From positions 1 to 64,000 of the forward strand of contig NZ_LR701594.1 in assembly GCF_902498805.1 (NCBI RefSeq): a stretch of 64,000 nt of DNA. The letters run 5' to 3'. Positions 1 to 9,511 of this stretch are shown piece by piece. The first letter of the stretch is position 1. Each line of letters starts with the position of its first letter. This stretch comes from Imperialibacter sp. EC-SDR9 (GTDB taxonomy: Bacteria > Bacteroidota > Bacteroidia > Cytophagales > Cyclobacteriaceae). The notes under the pieces were generated by a model. That model made no database searches. It saw nothing but the letters and a program-made list of their open reading frames with translations, and was not told where the DNA came from. A program made the translations under genes and the position numbers.

Positions 1-597
1 CTAAAGTGGCACTGGCTCTTATTGAAAGAACACCTCACAAAAAGTCTAAGAGACAGAGAAGGTTTAAAGCAGGATTTGATCCAGTGTTCAGAGAAAAAGT
101 CCTCAATCTTTAAATGCGTTTGCCCTGCCACGCCTGCGCTGGCAGAGGCGGAGTCACTTGACGAGCCATTTACAAACTTGTTCACAACAGATGACTCTGT
201 CGAAGATCCCGACTTGTTTTCCTCAGGTCTGCTTACTGGAGAAAAAAGTTTCACAAAAAGATACCTGGCCGTTGCCCTTTCCCCTAAGGTGCCTGCCGAT
301 GGCGTATCCTATATCCCAACCGCTTTTTCTCCTTTATCAGTCAATGAGGAGGATCAGGTCTTAAAATTCTATAGCGAGAAGGTGATTCCCGATGGGTTTT
401 CCTTCAAAATCTATGATCGCTTTGGTGACGTTTTGTATGAGACCACCGATTTGTCGGATGCGCAGACCAACGGGTGGAATGGCTTGCTTAAGAGCGGGAA
501 ACCAGCGTCAGGTGGGTATTACTTTTACTCCGCAAAGTTTGAGTTTTTTAATGGAAGAAAAGTGTCAAAAACCGGGCAGGTAATGCTGATAAGATGA
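1..597 (+). CDS. C-terminal part of secreted protein with type IX secretion type B sorting domain (gliding motility-associated C-terminal domain); 5' end outside window
   Basis: The frame is open from the first base, so the gene begins upstream and only about 199 residues are visible. The last ~90 residues match the gliding motility-associated C-terminal domain: YIPTAFSP, then FKIYDRFGDVLYET, GWNGLLKSGKPASGGYYFY, and the terminal TGQVMLIR. In this family the domain is the signal that targets large exported adhesins and enzymes through the type IX secretion system. The visible part upstream of the domain is acidic and serine-rich and gives no clue to function. The stop codon overlaps the next start (ATGA), so it is translationally linked to the PorP/SprF gene, the usual arrangement for SprB/SprF-like pairs. 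An ATG-less TTG at 22 is probably not the true start. Odd point: the usual ND after TAFSP is replaced by LSVNEED. Confidence 0.85.
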   Translation, partial: LKWHWLLLKEHLTKSLRDREGLKQDLIQCSEKKSSIFKCVCPATPALAEAESLDEPFTNLFTTDDSVEDPDLFSSGLLTGEKSFTKRYLAVALSPKVPADGVSYIPTAFSPLSVNEEDQVLKFYSEKVIPDGFSFKIYDRFGDVLYETTDLSDAQTNGWNGLLKSGKPASGGYYFYSAKFEFFNGRKVSKTGQVMLIR

Positions 598-1652
598 CGA
601 GTATGCTGAAATATATATGCTTTCTTATGCTGGCTTGCTTCACTTTTAGCGTTTCTGGACAGAACAGCCAATTTTCGCAGTACTATACATCATCTTTGTT
701 TCTAAACCCGTCGTTTGCAGGAATTCCGCCAGATTTGCAGGTGTCTCTTAATCACAAAAGACAATTTCAGACTTCTGGAATTTCCAACGAACTTTCGCAG
801 TTTTCGATACTCTATCCCTTCGTTTCAAGTGGGTTTAATGCACGACAGTTTGGGGGCATTGGAGTGACAGCTTTCAGTGAGAGCATTGGGGATAATTTTT
901 TCAAGAACAATGGTTTTATGGTTTCCACTGCCTACAACCTTAGATTGGGCGACTTTAGTCCGGATTACGTGATCTTCGGGCTCCAGGGGGGGTACTTTAA
1001 CGAAAGCATTAATTTCGGTAATCTACAGTGGGGATCGCAGTATACACCATACCTGATTTCTGGTTTTGACCCGAATGCGGCAGATCCGTCTGCACAGTTC
1101 AATGATATCGTGCATTACCCGGTGTTCAATGCAGGTTTGACCTACTACTTCAACCCCGCCCGAACATACAGACTTTACAAGTATAGCGCTTTCTCAGGGT
1201 TCTCTTTCAAGAACTTAAATCGCCCAAATACCTCTTTTATGGGAGGTGAGGTAGCTCGTAAGCCAATTTTCATGGCTTATCATGGAGGCATGGAATTTAG
1301 CATTTCCCATAAGTTGAGGTGGTCTCCCAATGGAATTTTTTACTATTCCACTGATAATCGCTATCAGTTTAATATGGGAAGTTATGTTAGCTACAGCTTT
1401 AGCGATAACCGCTCTCTCAAAGCAAACAATCTCTACCTTACCTTTGGAGCTTGGTATCGATTGAGGGATTCTTTCATTTTCACAGCCGGCTTTCAAAATA
1501 ATAACCTACAGATGGCTTTTAGTTACGATCTCAATAAAGTATACCTTTTTACGGAACCAAATGATTCACTTGTACCTTCATTTGAAATTTCATTAACTTA
1601 CACTTTAGGTAAGGACAAAAAGGGTGGTAGCTCGTCCAATCCATTATTTTAG
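594..1652 (+). CDS. PorP/SprF family type IX secretion system membrane protein
   Basis: This is a 352-residue outer-membrane beta-barrel protein of the PorP/SprF family. A signal peptide of about 22 residues (hydrophobic core YICFLMLACFTFSVSG) is followed by the family hallmark SQYYTSSLFLNPSFAG. The rest is rich in alternating aromatic strands (for example YVIFGLQGGYF, FIFTAGFQ). SprF-type proteins are needed for secretion or surface attachment of the CHU_C-type (type B) substrate encoded next to them, so the partner here is probably the protein ending at 597. The start overlaps the upstream stop (ATGA); a second ATG lies at 603. The next gene follows after 2 bp. Family assignment is firm; specific pairing with the upstream adhesin is inference from order. 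Confidence 0.92.
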   Translation: MTSMLKYICFLMLACFTFSVSGQNSQFSQYYTSSLFLNPSFAGIPPDLQVSLNHKRQFQTSGISNELSQFSILYPFVSSGFNARQFGGIGVTAFSESIGDNFFKNNGFMVSTAYNLRLGDFSPDYVIFGLQGGYFNESINFGNLQWGSQYTPYLISGFDPNAADPSAQFNDIVHYPVFNAGLTYYFNPARTYRLYKYSAFSGFSFKNLNRPNTSFMGGEVARKPIFMAYHGGMEFSISHKLRWSPNGIFYYSTDNRYQFNMGSYVSYSFSDNRSLKANNLYLTFGAWYRLRDSFIFTAGFQNNNLQMAFSYDLNKVYLFTEPNDSLVPSFEISLTYTLGKDKKGGSSSNPLF

Positions 1653-1654
1653 TC

Positions 1655-4600
1655 ATGAGGAAATTATCTTTAGCATTTGTAACCTGTTTAGTTTTAGTAG
1701 CTAATGCCTTTGGTCAGGGAGCTGTTCAACTAAATGAATACGCAGATGATCAATTCAGGAACGGACATTATGCTGAGGCAGCACAGTATTACCTCCAGGC
1801 ACTTGCGGAAGAACCGAACAACCAGCTGGCGACCTTTCAGTTAGCTGAGTGTTATAGAAACACTTTTAAGTATCAGGAGGCTGAGCTTCAATACGAGAAG
1901 ATGATTAATCTTTCGGAAGCCAACTATCCGACAAGCCGGTATTATTTCGCCTTGATGCAAAAGCTCAACGGCAAGTATCAGGAGGCGATGGAGAATTTTC
2001 AGGAATACCTTAAGTGGTATAATACCAACCCTGATAGAATGGCGGCATTTAAGGCACTCAGGCTACAGGCGCTTGTTGAAAAGGAAGGCTGTCTTCTGGC
2101 GCTTAATGAGTTAGCCAACCCGGTTCGGCACGCCGAATTCAAGGTGCTGCCTTCTCCGGTCAACACGCAATACGACGATTATGCTCCTTTTATATTTAAG
2201 GGGGACTCTTCTCTGATGATGTCTTCTTCAAGAAAATCATCGACAGGATCTGTATTTGATGCAAGAATGGGGCAGTCAACGGCTGATCTTTTTCGGTTTG
2301 AGCATTCAGGAGATGCCTGGATCGAAACGGGGAACAAAGACAAGTTTTCCAATATGAACACCAAAAATGGTGAGGGAGCTGGCATTTTTAACAAGGATAA
2401 TACAAAGGTTTACTTCACCTATAATCCACCGGCTGGTTCGGCAACACCTTCTCAAATATCGAAGTCGGAGTTTGTTGATGGCAAATGGAGTGAGCCAAAG
2501 CCATTAAATGCCAATATAAATGCAAAAAACACCACTTCGAGGCACCCGTCGCTGTCGCCAGGAAATGATACGTTGTTTTTTGTTTCCGATAGACCCGGTG
2601 GATTCGGTCAAACCGATATCTGGTATAGTGTAGATGCTGGCAATGATAATTGGGGGCCAGCTATTAACCTCGGGTCGGCCATCAACACCACAATGGACGA
2701 AGCTTCACCTTTTTACGACCAGAAGGAGGGTGTTCTTTTCTTCTCGTCCAACGGACATAGAGGCTTTGGAGGGTTTGATATATTCATGACCAATGGTAAC
2801 AACTTCGAGAATTCGGAGATTTATAATATGGGTTTTCCATATAACTCAAATCGGGATGACTGGTTTTTTATACTGGGAGAGCAAAGTGGCTATCTTACAT
2901 CGGGCAGAGACGGTGGAGTGGGAGGACAAGATATTTATACCTTCCATATTGAGACCGACCAGGAAATTATAGCTGAAATTCTTGAGGAAGACGTGGTGGC
3001 AGGCCGTAGCTCCGTTTTCTCGGATGACTACAATTTCGACACCAATGACATAGAGAAGGTGGAGGAAGTGATCTCTCATTTTCTTGCTGCACGTATGTTC
3101 AATACGCAAGCGATGCTTACCGCCGAGCAACAGGCATTTTATGATAACTTATCTGAGTCAGACAAAGAGAAGATTGAGAGGATTGTCAACTCCAGGGTAC
3201 GGAAAATGTCGGAAAGAGACCTTAGGGCGGTTAGAACTGAAGATGAGTTTTATTACCAGCAGCTCTCTACCGGAGATAAGTATTCAATCAACAGGATGGT
3301 GTCGTCTTACCTGGAGGAAGATGGCTTAGGTCTGAATGTATCGCTAAGTAGTGAAGAAAAGGCGTACTATGAGCAGCTTTCGAAAGATGCGAAAGAGAAA
3401 ATAGATCAATACATCACACTGAAGGTAACTGAGTACCGAAACAAGGAGGTTCAAGATGAGTATTTCCAGTCTTTGCCTGCCACCGACCAAACTCAGGTAA
3501 AAACGTTGGCACGCAGTTACCTGCTTCAGAAAAAGTCAATTGAAAATCTCTCGCTGGGCGTCAATACAAATGTTTTTCTAAAAAAGCAGGACGAGCAGTC
3601 TATGGAGAGGGCCGAGGCCTCCATAGTAAATCAACTAAAGAATCTGGCACTTGAGAGCGATTTCTCTTTGAGTGAAGATGATAAAGTATTTTACCAGAAT
3701 TTGCCTACTGAAGAGCAGCAGTCCATTGACAGGCTGGTGACTGCGTTTTTGGCTGCGAAGCCTTCGGACTTCGATAAGAACATTACTCCGGCAGACCTGG
3801 AATTTTACAATAAGAAACCGGCCGGACAAAAAGCGCTTATTGACAAAATTCTTGTGAGAAGACTTCGGAATTTGTCTTTCTCAGATGAGTATATTTTTAA
3901 TCATGCCACAGCAAAACAGACGCTGTTGCTTACCAGTTTGAATACCAAAACAAACGGAAATGTCATTGTAGGAGAGGTTGGTAATTTATTAACTGGTGCC
4001 AATAGAAATGCTTATAGTTCCCTTAGCGAGGAGGAGAAGTTGAGGTTTGCAAGAATGGTGTCCGGCGTCGACAGCTACGATAAACTAGCCAGCAGACCTC
4101 TGTTGGCACTCGATGAAAATGCATCTGAGCCCTCGCAACTTATCGCAAGTCAGTCCAATAGGCCAATGGTTGCATCTTCGTTTGGTAGTGCGGCTGGTTC
4201 CTCTAAATCAAGTGAAAACCAGGCACTGGCTCAGGGCAACTCCAATAACAGCAGTGCAAATGTTGCTACGCAAAACTCTCCAGCTACGACCACCGGCACT
4301 AACCTTGCTTCAAACCAGGGTGGTCAACTCATCATCGACCGACGAGAGGGGACGGGTGAGCCCGAGTCTGGAAACACACTATCGAAGGTGGCTTCAAGTC
4401 GGGCGGCTACAAGCATGAGCTCTGATCAAAGAGCGCTTTATGAGAGCCTGCCTCCGAGTAAAAGGCAGGCAATTGACAGGATTGTAGCTGTTTCACTGAT
4501 CAACAACGACTATGCGGGCCAACCGGAGATGTTTGAAGAGGACAAACAAAGGTTCGCTGAGTTTGACTCAGAGGAAAGGCGGATGGCCAGAAGAATGGCA

Positions 4601-5914
4601 AAGTTTATGACAGAAGATCAGCTCTCTACGGCTGAAATGGGTGCGATTAAGGATGATTTTATCAAATACAAAAATTACAACCCTGAAATCAGAAAGACTT
4701 TCAACCACTTGATTTTAACTGAGGCTTTTAGCTATTCTCAGGGTAGAAACCAGATGGACTTGTTGACAAAAGACAGGGGGGTTAACAATGGCTTGAGTGC
4801 AGAGGAGAAGAGCTTGGTTGGGACTCTGATCGATGTCAGGGCAAGATCGAACTACATTTTTGGCGATCAGATTGATCTAGAAAACAAGTATGTTGAATCA
4901 GGTATGGTCATGGCGAGTGTCGATCAATACCAAACAGAAGAGTTTAAGAATATCAAGATTCAGGGGCGTTTGGTAGATATTAAAACCGGTAAAGCTCTTG
5001 CTAACTACCCGGTTGTATTGGCAAATAGTTCCGGAGAAACAATCAAGGTGGGTTATACGAACCAAAATGGCGAGTTTGTATTTGACTACTTAGACGGCAA
5101 CAAAGCCTATAAGATTCTCTCAAACAACCAGACTGTTTCTGCGATAAAGCCGGACAACTTTTTCATTAAAGACTTGCAAGTGCGTGGGTACAAAGATGGA
5201 TACATAGTGCTGAATTATGAAGGCATTTATTTCGACTCTGATGCCACCAATATTCGGGATGAGGGAATTGTGACGATGAATAAGTTGATCGAACTATACA
5301 GGAAGAATCCTGAAATTGAGATCGAAATTCATGCGCATGCTGACAGCCAGGGCGAGCATGACTATAATCACAGACTGTCGGATTTGCGAGGCGACGCTGT
5401 CTATAAATACCTTGTCAGTCATGGAGTGGATGAGACGGCCTTGACCGTTTACTACAACGGAGAAGGTGACCCTGTTGCCAGTAATCTCACGGCGTATGGA
5501 CGTGCTTTTAACAGACGGGTGGAACTTGAGGTATACTCTACAAAACCTTTGCAAGCTGAGCTGGCTAAGATTTATGTTGCCCGTCCCGGGGCTACTATTG
5601 ATGCTATCGCCAGGGCATTCAACCTGCCGGCAGATAGGATACAAGCTATGAATGGCTTGCAATCGGGGGTAGTTAAGCCATATACACCTATTAGAATAGA
5701 AGGCAAAAACAGCATCAAACCGAGCCTAAGTCTCTTGGTTGAGTTAAATGACCATGCTGTGAATTACAAACAGTACAAAGTGAAAAAGGGAGAGTCTATC
5801 ATCTCCATAGCCGAGAAGTTCAACCTTCCTGAAGAGCTGTTGCTTGAATTGAACAACCTGAACGGATATCAATTGAACCCGGGAGACGTAATTGATATTT
5901 ACGTTTCTTATTAG
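1655..5914 (+). CDS. PorE-like OmpA protein: TPR, PD40 propeller, repeat array, carboxypeptidase-like domain, OmpA, two LysM
   Basis: This is a 1419-residue exported protein with a signal peptide of about 20 residues. Domains in order: TPR helices (~22-150); PD40/WD40-like beta-propeller (~165-435) with blades such as TLFFVSDRPGGFGQTDIWY and VLFFSSNGHRGFGGFDIF; a long acidic helical region (~488-1060) built of degenerate repeats of the type FYxxLxxxxKxxIDRhV, interrupted by a Ser/Asn/Thr-rich linker (~840-910); a carboxypeptidase regulatory-like domain (~1100-1165); an OmpA peptidoglycan-binding domain (~1181-1297, with HADSQGEHDYNHRLSDLRG); and two C-terminal LysM domains (~1304-1350 and ~1371-1419). 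TPR-PD40-CRD-OmpA is the layout of PorE, the type IX secretion component that links the PorP side of the machine to peptidoglycan. The repeat array and LysM pair are additions. It lies 2 bp after a PorP/SprF gene, as expected for partners. Confidence 0.88.
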   Translation: MRKLSLAFVTCLVLVANAFGQGAVQLNEYADDQFRNGHYAEAAQYYLQALAEEPNNQLATFQLAECYRNTFKYQEAELQYEKMINLSEANYPTSRYYFALMQKLNGKYQEAMENFQEYLKWYNTNPDRMAAFKALRLQALVEKEGCLLALNELANPVRHAEFKVLPSPVNTQYDDYAPFIFKGDSSLMMSSSRKSSTGSVFDARMGQSTADLFRFEHSGDAWIETGNKDKFSNMNTKNGEGAGIFNKDNTKVYFTYNPPAGSATPSQISKSEFVDGKWSEPKPLNANINAKNTTSRHPSLSPGNDTLFFVSDRPGGFGQTDIWYSVDAGNDNWGPAINLGSAINTTMDEASPFYDQKEGVLFFSSNGHRGFGGFDIFMTNGNNFENSEIYNMGFPYNSNRDDWFFILGEQSGYLTSGRDGGVGGQDIYTFHIETDQEIIAEILEEDVVAGRSSVFSDDYNFDTNDIEKVEEVISHFLAARMFNTQAMLTAEQQAFYDNLSESDKEKIERIVNSRVRKMSERDLRAVRTEDEFYYQQLSTGDKYSINRMVSSYLEEDGLGLNVSLSSEEKAYYEQLSKDAKEKIDQYITLKVTEYRNKEVQDEYFQSLPATDQTQVKTLARSYLLQKKSIENLSLGVNTNVFLKKQDEQSMERAEASIVNQLKNLALESDFSLSEDDKVFYQNLPTEEQQSIDRLVTAFLAAKPSDFDKNITPADLEFYNKKPAGQKALIDKILVRRLRNLSFSDEYIFNHATAKQTLLLTSLNTKTNGNVIVGEVGNLLTGANRNAYSSLSEEEKLRFARMVSGVDSYDKLASRPLLALDENASEPSQLIASQSNRPMVASSFGSAAGSSKSSENQALAQGNSNNSSANVATQNSPATTTGTNLASNQGGQLIIDRREGTGEPESGNTLSKVASSRAATSMSSDQRALYESLPPSKRQAIDRIVAVSLINNDYAGQPEMFEEDKQRFAEFDSEERRMARRMAKFMTEDQLSTAEMGAIKDDFIKYKNYNPEIRKTFNHLILTEAFSYSQGRNQMDLLTKDRGVNNGLSAEEKSLVGTLIDVRARSNYIFGDQIDLENKYVESGMVMASVDQYQTEEFKNIKIQGRLVDIKTGKALANYPVVLANSSGETIKVGYTNQNGEFVFDYLDGNKAYKILSNNQTVSAIKPDNFFIKDLQVRGYKDGYIVLNYEGIYFDSDATNIRDEGIVTMNKLIELYRKNPEIEIEIHAHADSQGEHDYNHRLSDLRGDAVYKYLVSHGVDETALTVYYNGEGDPVASNLTAYGRAFNRRVELEVYSTKPLQAELAKIYVARPGATIDAIARAFNLPADRIQAMNGLQSGVVKPYTPIRIEGKNSIKPSLSLLVELNDHAVNYKQYKVKKGESIISIAEKFNLPEELLLELNNLNGYQLNPGDVIDIYVSY
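3116..4840 (+). repeat. Degenerate protein-coding repeat array inside the PorE-like gene
   Basis: Translated units share a pattern of an acidic turn, FY/YY, a short loop, then a basic-acidic helix ending in IDR(I/L)V. Clear units begin near residues 488 (LTAEQQAFYDNLSESDKEKI), 527, 564 (LSSEEKAYYEQLSKDAKEKI), 601, 672 (LSEDDKVFYQNLPTEEQQSI), 710, 787 and 921 (MSSDQRALYESLPPSKRQAI), with weaker ones at ~959 and ~995. Spacing is about 35-40 residues where units are consecutive. The DNA itself is not obviously repeated, so the units are old. I do not recognise this repeat as a named family; its predicted character is short helical hairpins. Confidence 0.75.
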
Positions 5915-6218
5915 CGGTATGGCTTCAGCCGGTTTGATGTTTTGCTTTAGCTTGAGTGCAGGGGTCTGACGACATATTGCTGAGGCTCTGAATGGCTCCT
6001 TTTGAACGACGGTAATTTCCTGATCAATAAAGGTAGCCTAGGAGGCTAACAGATAAAACCCCGAAAAAGTCTCCATCAGACTTTTTCGGGGTTTTGGATT
6101 TGCTTGTACGCCGTTCAATTTGTTTTCGGGTAGCCCTTTTGAGCCAGTAAAATACAGGTGGCTAATTTCAGGCTAGTCGGCTGCCTTTAATACCCGAGCA
6201 TCAATTTTGAATCTGGAA
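5915..6218. other. Intergenic region between convergent genes
   Basis: This 304-bp gap separates the PorE-like gene from the convergent CHAT gene. Apart from the strong hairpin at 6055-6095 I see no open frame, RNA gene or repeat in it. Confidence 0.6.
6055..6095. terminator. Bidirectional intrinsic terminator
   Basis: A perfect 17-bp inverted repeat, AAAACCCCGAAAAAGTC and its complement, encloses the 7-base loop TCCATCA. The stem has a GC core and an A-tract on one side and T-tract on the other, so it can end transcripts from both directions. It lies between two convergent genes, as expected for a shared terminator. Confidence 0.9.
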
Positions 6219-9200
6219 TTACCCTTTCCCAATCAGGATAAATGATCCCCAGAAATAGGGGCTTTCATATTTCTCCCTAACGTTCAGTTGTGCCTTTCGG
6301 AATGAGTCTCGAATGCTTCCAGAACTCAGGTAGTACTTGTAAAAGGAAATCATCAGGTCTTTTGTGACCTGATCGTCTACCTTGTTTAAACTTAGGATCA
6401 GGTTCCTGGCCCCGGCTACCTTAAAAGCCCTCTGAAGACCATAAACGCCCTCGCCATTCATCACTTCTCCCAAGCCAGTTTCACAAGCGGATAATACGAC
6501 AAGGTCAGTATTGTCCAACGTGAGGTTCATTGCCTCGTATGCGGTTAAAATACCATCTTCCGATTCCAGGTCTGCATCCTTTCCTGTTACATAGTCTACA
6601 AAGAAATTGTTGGCATCTGCCAGCACAAGCCCCGACTTGAATAGCGGGTTGTTGGCGGTTGTGTTAACATTCTGGGAAATGAACGGAGGGTTTTCAAGGA
6701 AATACCCATGAGTAGATATGTGCAAAATTTTAGGGCTTACCAAACTCTTTAGTTTTTCTTCCCTGGCCAATTTATCAGTGCTTATTTTTGAATTCCATCC
6801 CGCATCCCGCAACATGTCGTCAATAGTGTGTATTTCAACCATCGTGCCTGGCAGGGGCTGAAACATGTTGATAAAGGCTGTTTTGGCATTCGTTGCCAGT
6901 TCGCTGGGTATATGGCCGTAGTCAGGGTTGCCGACGAGAATGGCCGTTCTTTCGTTGTTTTTTTCGGTTCTGCTAAATTCTACAACGTCTTTTGTACTGG
7001 TGACAAAATTTACGTCAAGTAAGTCGGTCAGGTACTTCTTTTGATCAGGAATATATAATGTTTCAGGGTTAAACTTATTGTAGACCCCGTCAGGAGAGAA
7101 ATAGATTTTTTTTATGCCACCCAAGTGTTCCTGTATTTTGGCCCAAAATTGCACATACGTCTCGTTGTCTGTCACGCCAAATTTCAAAGAGTTAAAAAAG
7201 GCCGAGTAGTACTGTTTTTCGAGTTGATTACCATTATCGAGCAATACCAACTCTGGATTCGTGTATGAGTCGGGCTTTATAATAAGGGCCGCATACTGTA
7301 TATGATCCGAGAAACCGTAGATGAGGTTGTCGTCATCACCATAGAGGCTTTTGAATTCCCGGAATCTGACAATTTCCACGGCCGCCTCGCCTTCTTTAAG
7401 GTTTCTTCTGATGTCGACCCAGCTATAAACCTTATCTTCCCCGGATTTAAAATAGGAGGATTCGTAGGCAAGTTTTTTTTCCAGGTTATTAATATTGACC
7501 TCAAGCTCATCGATGTTGATATTCATTTCCTTCAGTTTGGCTGTACCTACCTGGTAAAACTTTGCCAGACGGGCTTTGAGCGTCTTCCAGAGAATATAGT
7601 CCTGTATTAGCTGTTCGTCACCGCTGGCGAGCACATTCTTTCTCACTTTGTCCGAGGCATAGAATATAATCGCCTTTGTTGCCAGTTGGTTGTCGTATAG
7701 GTCTCCCAGTATCGCCGGGGTTTCTTTCATGAGCTTGAGGGCTATTGTATTGAAACGCTCTACGTCCTCCCGAACCGTGTTGTAAAAAACTTCCCTTTCA
7801 ATTTCGCTAAGGGCAGGAAATATCTTTCCTACCTGACCCACCTGTATTTTGATAGCCTCCTTGAAGAACTCTCCTGATTTTTTGGGTTGATCATGTGTGA
7901 TATAATAAAGACCAAGATTCTCCAGCGACCTGGCATAGGAAGGGTGGTTTTCGCCCAAGCTCACTTTTCTTAGGTTTAGTGCCTGAAGATAAAGTGCCTC
8001 AGCTCTTTGGTGATCGCCTGTGTTCGAGTAGAGAACGGCCATGTTGTTGATCAAGGTAGCGTAGTCGGGATGGCTCTCCCCCAAAACTACTTTGTCTATC
8101 CTTAGGGCGTCTTCATAGTATTTTTTCGCCTCATCATATTTTTTTTGTGTGCGGCGAATTCCAGCCATGTTGTTAAGTGAAGTAGCGTACTTAGGGTAGT
8201 ATTCTCCATAGTTGGCTTTATATATATCAGCGGACTCCTTGAAGAGCTCGAAAGCCTTGTCTAAGTCGCCTCTGTCGTTGTAATAACTTGCAAGGTTATT
8301 GGCAGCCGTGGCATAGTTGGGATGTCGGGGACCAAATATTTTTTTACTGAGAACAAAAGCCTCTTGTAGGTGCACGCCCGCTTTTTCATAGTTCCCCAGG
8401 TCGATATAGAGAATTCCCAAATCATTCAGGGTTTCCAAAATAAGACCCTGGTCAATCCCTTCTCTTTTCCTTTTTAAGTCGAGGGTTTTCAGAAGCACTC
8501 TTTCGGACTCGCCGTATTTTCCCAGGTACTCATACACTATACCCATGTGTTCCAGGTTTTCAAGGTATTCCAGCTTGTGTGTGAGTGAGTTAGCTTCATA
8601 CAGCTCGTCGCTGTGCTGAATAAACGAAAACGCCTTGTCTGGTTGCCCAAGCTTAATGTAAATTCTTCCCAAGTCGCTATAGGAGTTTGCCATTAGAACC
8701 ATTACTGTCGAATGATGGCCTTCGATAAGCGTATGTGCACGCTCAAAATTCACAGCGGCCATTTCCAACTCGCCAATATGTTCGTAGAAACTTCCCAGCT
8801 CCTGCATCGATTTAATATAATCGGTACTGCGATCGCCTTTAGTTTTGCCGATTACTTCTTGCAACTCTTTATAAAATCGTTCTGCTGCCCCGAAGTCCCC
8901 CAATATCTTACTAACATTCGCTGCGTTGGTAAGGGCGTTTACATAGTCTTCGTTGCTGGTTTGCCCAATATTGCGCCAGGTCTCTACTGACTTCAGAAGA
9001 TACTTCTTGCTATTCCCTAAGTCGTCTACATCCCAATAGAGCATTCCCAGGTTATTGAGCAATACCGCCTCCTGACCATTGGGTTTACCTGCGTTTTCGG
9101 CATTGAGTGCGCTATAGGCATCTTGCAGATACATGAGGGCCCTTTTCTGGTCGGTATCATAATAATAGTCACTGCTGTCAAGAAGCGATTCCCAGCTTTG

Positions 9201-9275
9201 CGCTGAGAGGGTTGAAGAGACAGACAGGTACAGGGATATTACAAAAAACAGTGCGCTACTTAATCTGAATTGCAT
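6219..9275 (-). CDS. TPR repeat protein with C-terminal CHAT (caspase-like) protease domain
   Basis: This is an exported protein of 1018 residues counted from the ATG at 9275 (a GTG lies one codon upstream). A signal peptide (~1-26, ending LSAQS) is followed by about ten TPR units to roughly residue 470, of the kinesin-light-chain type (NYATAANNLASYYNDRGDLDKAFELF and similar), a coiled linker, and a CHAT domain (~700-1018). The CHAT catalytic pair is intact: His856 in HISTHGYF and Cys931 in LSACETG, followed by the usual C-terminal YFWGSFILIGKG. CHAT domains are clan CD cysteine peptidases related to caspases and separase, and TPRs usually bind partners or substrates. The signal peptide points to the periplasm or surface. 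It is convergent with the type IX secretion cluster; no obvious substrate lies adjacent. Protease activity is inferred from the intact dyad. Confidence 0.9.
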   Translation of the reverse strand: MQFRLSSALFFVISLYLSVSSTLSAQSWESLLDSSDYYYDTDQKRALMYLQDAYSALNAENAGKPNGQEAVLLNNLGMLYWDVDDLGNSKKYLLKSVETWRNIGQTSNEDYVNALTNAANVSKILGDFGAAERFYKELQEVIGKTKGDRSTDYIKSMQELGSFYEHIGELEMAAVNFERAHTLIEGHHSTVMVLMANSYSDLGRIYIKLGQPDKAFSFIQHSDELYEANSLTHKLEYLENLEHMGIVYEYLGKYGESERVLLKTLDLKRKREGIDQGLILETLNDLGILYIDLGNYEKAGVHLQEAFVLSKKIFGPRHPNYATAANNLASYYNDRGDLDKAFELFKESADIYKANYGEYYPKYATSLNNMAGIRRTQKKYDEAKKYYEDALRIDKVVLGESHPDYATLINNMAVLYSNTGDHQRAEALYLQALNLRKVSLGENHPSYARSLENLGLYYITHDQPKKSGEFFKEAIKIQVGQVGKIFPALSEIEREVFYNTVREDVERFNTIALKLMKETPAILGDLYDNQLATKAIIFYASDKVRKNVLASGDEQLIQDYILWKTLKARLAKFYQVGTAKLKEMNINIDELEVNINNLEKKLAYESSYFKSGEDKVYSWVDIRRNLKEGEAAVEIVRFREFKSLYGDDDNLIYGFSDHIQYAALIIKPDSYTNPELVLLDNGNQLEKQYYSAFFNSLKFGVTDNETYVQFWAKIQEHLGGIKKIYFSPDGVYNKFNPETLYIPDQKKYLTDLLDVNFVTSTKDVVEFSRTEKNNERTAILVGNPDYGHIPSELATNAKTAFINMFQPLPGTMVEIHTIDDMLRDAGWNSKISTDKLAREEKLKSLVSPKILHISTHGYFLENPPFISQNVNTTANNPLFKSGLVLADANNFFVDYVTGKDADLESEDGILTAYEAMNLTLDNTDLVVLSACETGLGEVMNGEGVYGLQRAFKVAGARNLILSLNKVDDQVTKDLMISFYKYYLSSGSIRDSFRKAQLNVREKYESPYFWGSFILIGKG

Positions 9276-9511
9276 CACATATTGGTTTAGGTAGAAGTCT
9301 AAAATACTACTTTGTCTACAATAGGTTAGGTTGACTCTACAAAGCGTTTAAATCAGCATATGTCACCTAGCAAAAGGTGAAAGAGATTTGAAAAAAATGA
9401 CTCAACATTAAAGTTATTCATTTTTCTTAAAGAGAGTTTCGCTCAAAGCTAACTTTCTCGAAATTATTGACAACCAGAGGCTCCTGAACTCCAAACAAAG
9501 CAATAAAAATG

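Noticed and set aside
6219-9275. TPR-CHAT protein as part of a type III-E CRISPR (Craspase) system
   Set aside because: There is no CRISPR array, gRAMP or Cas gene in the window, and the protein has a signal peptide, unlike the cytosolic Craspase subunit.
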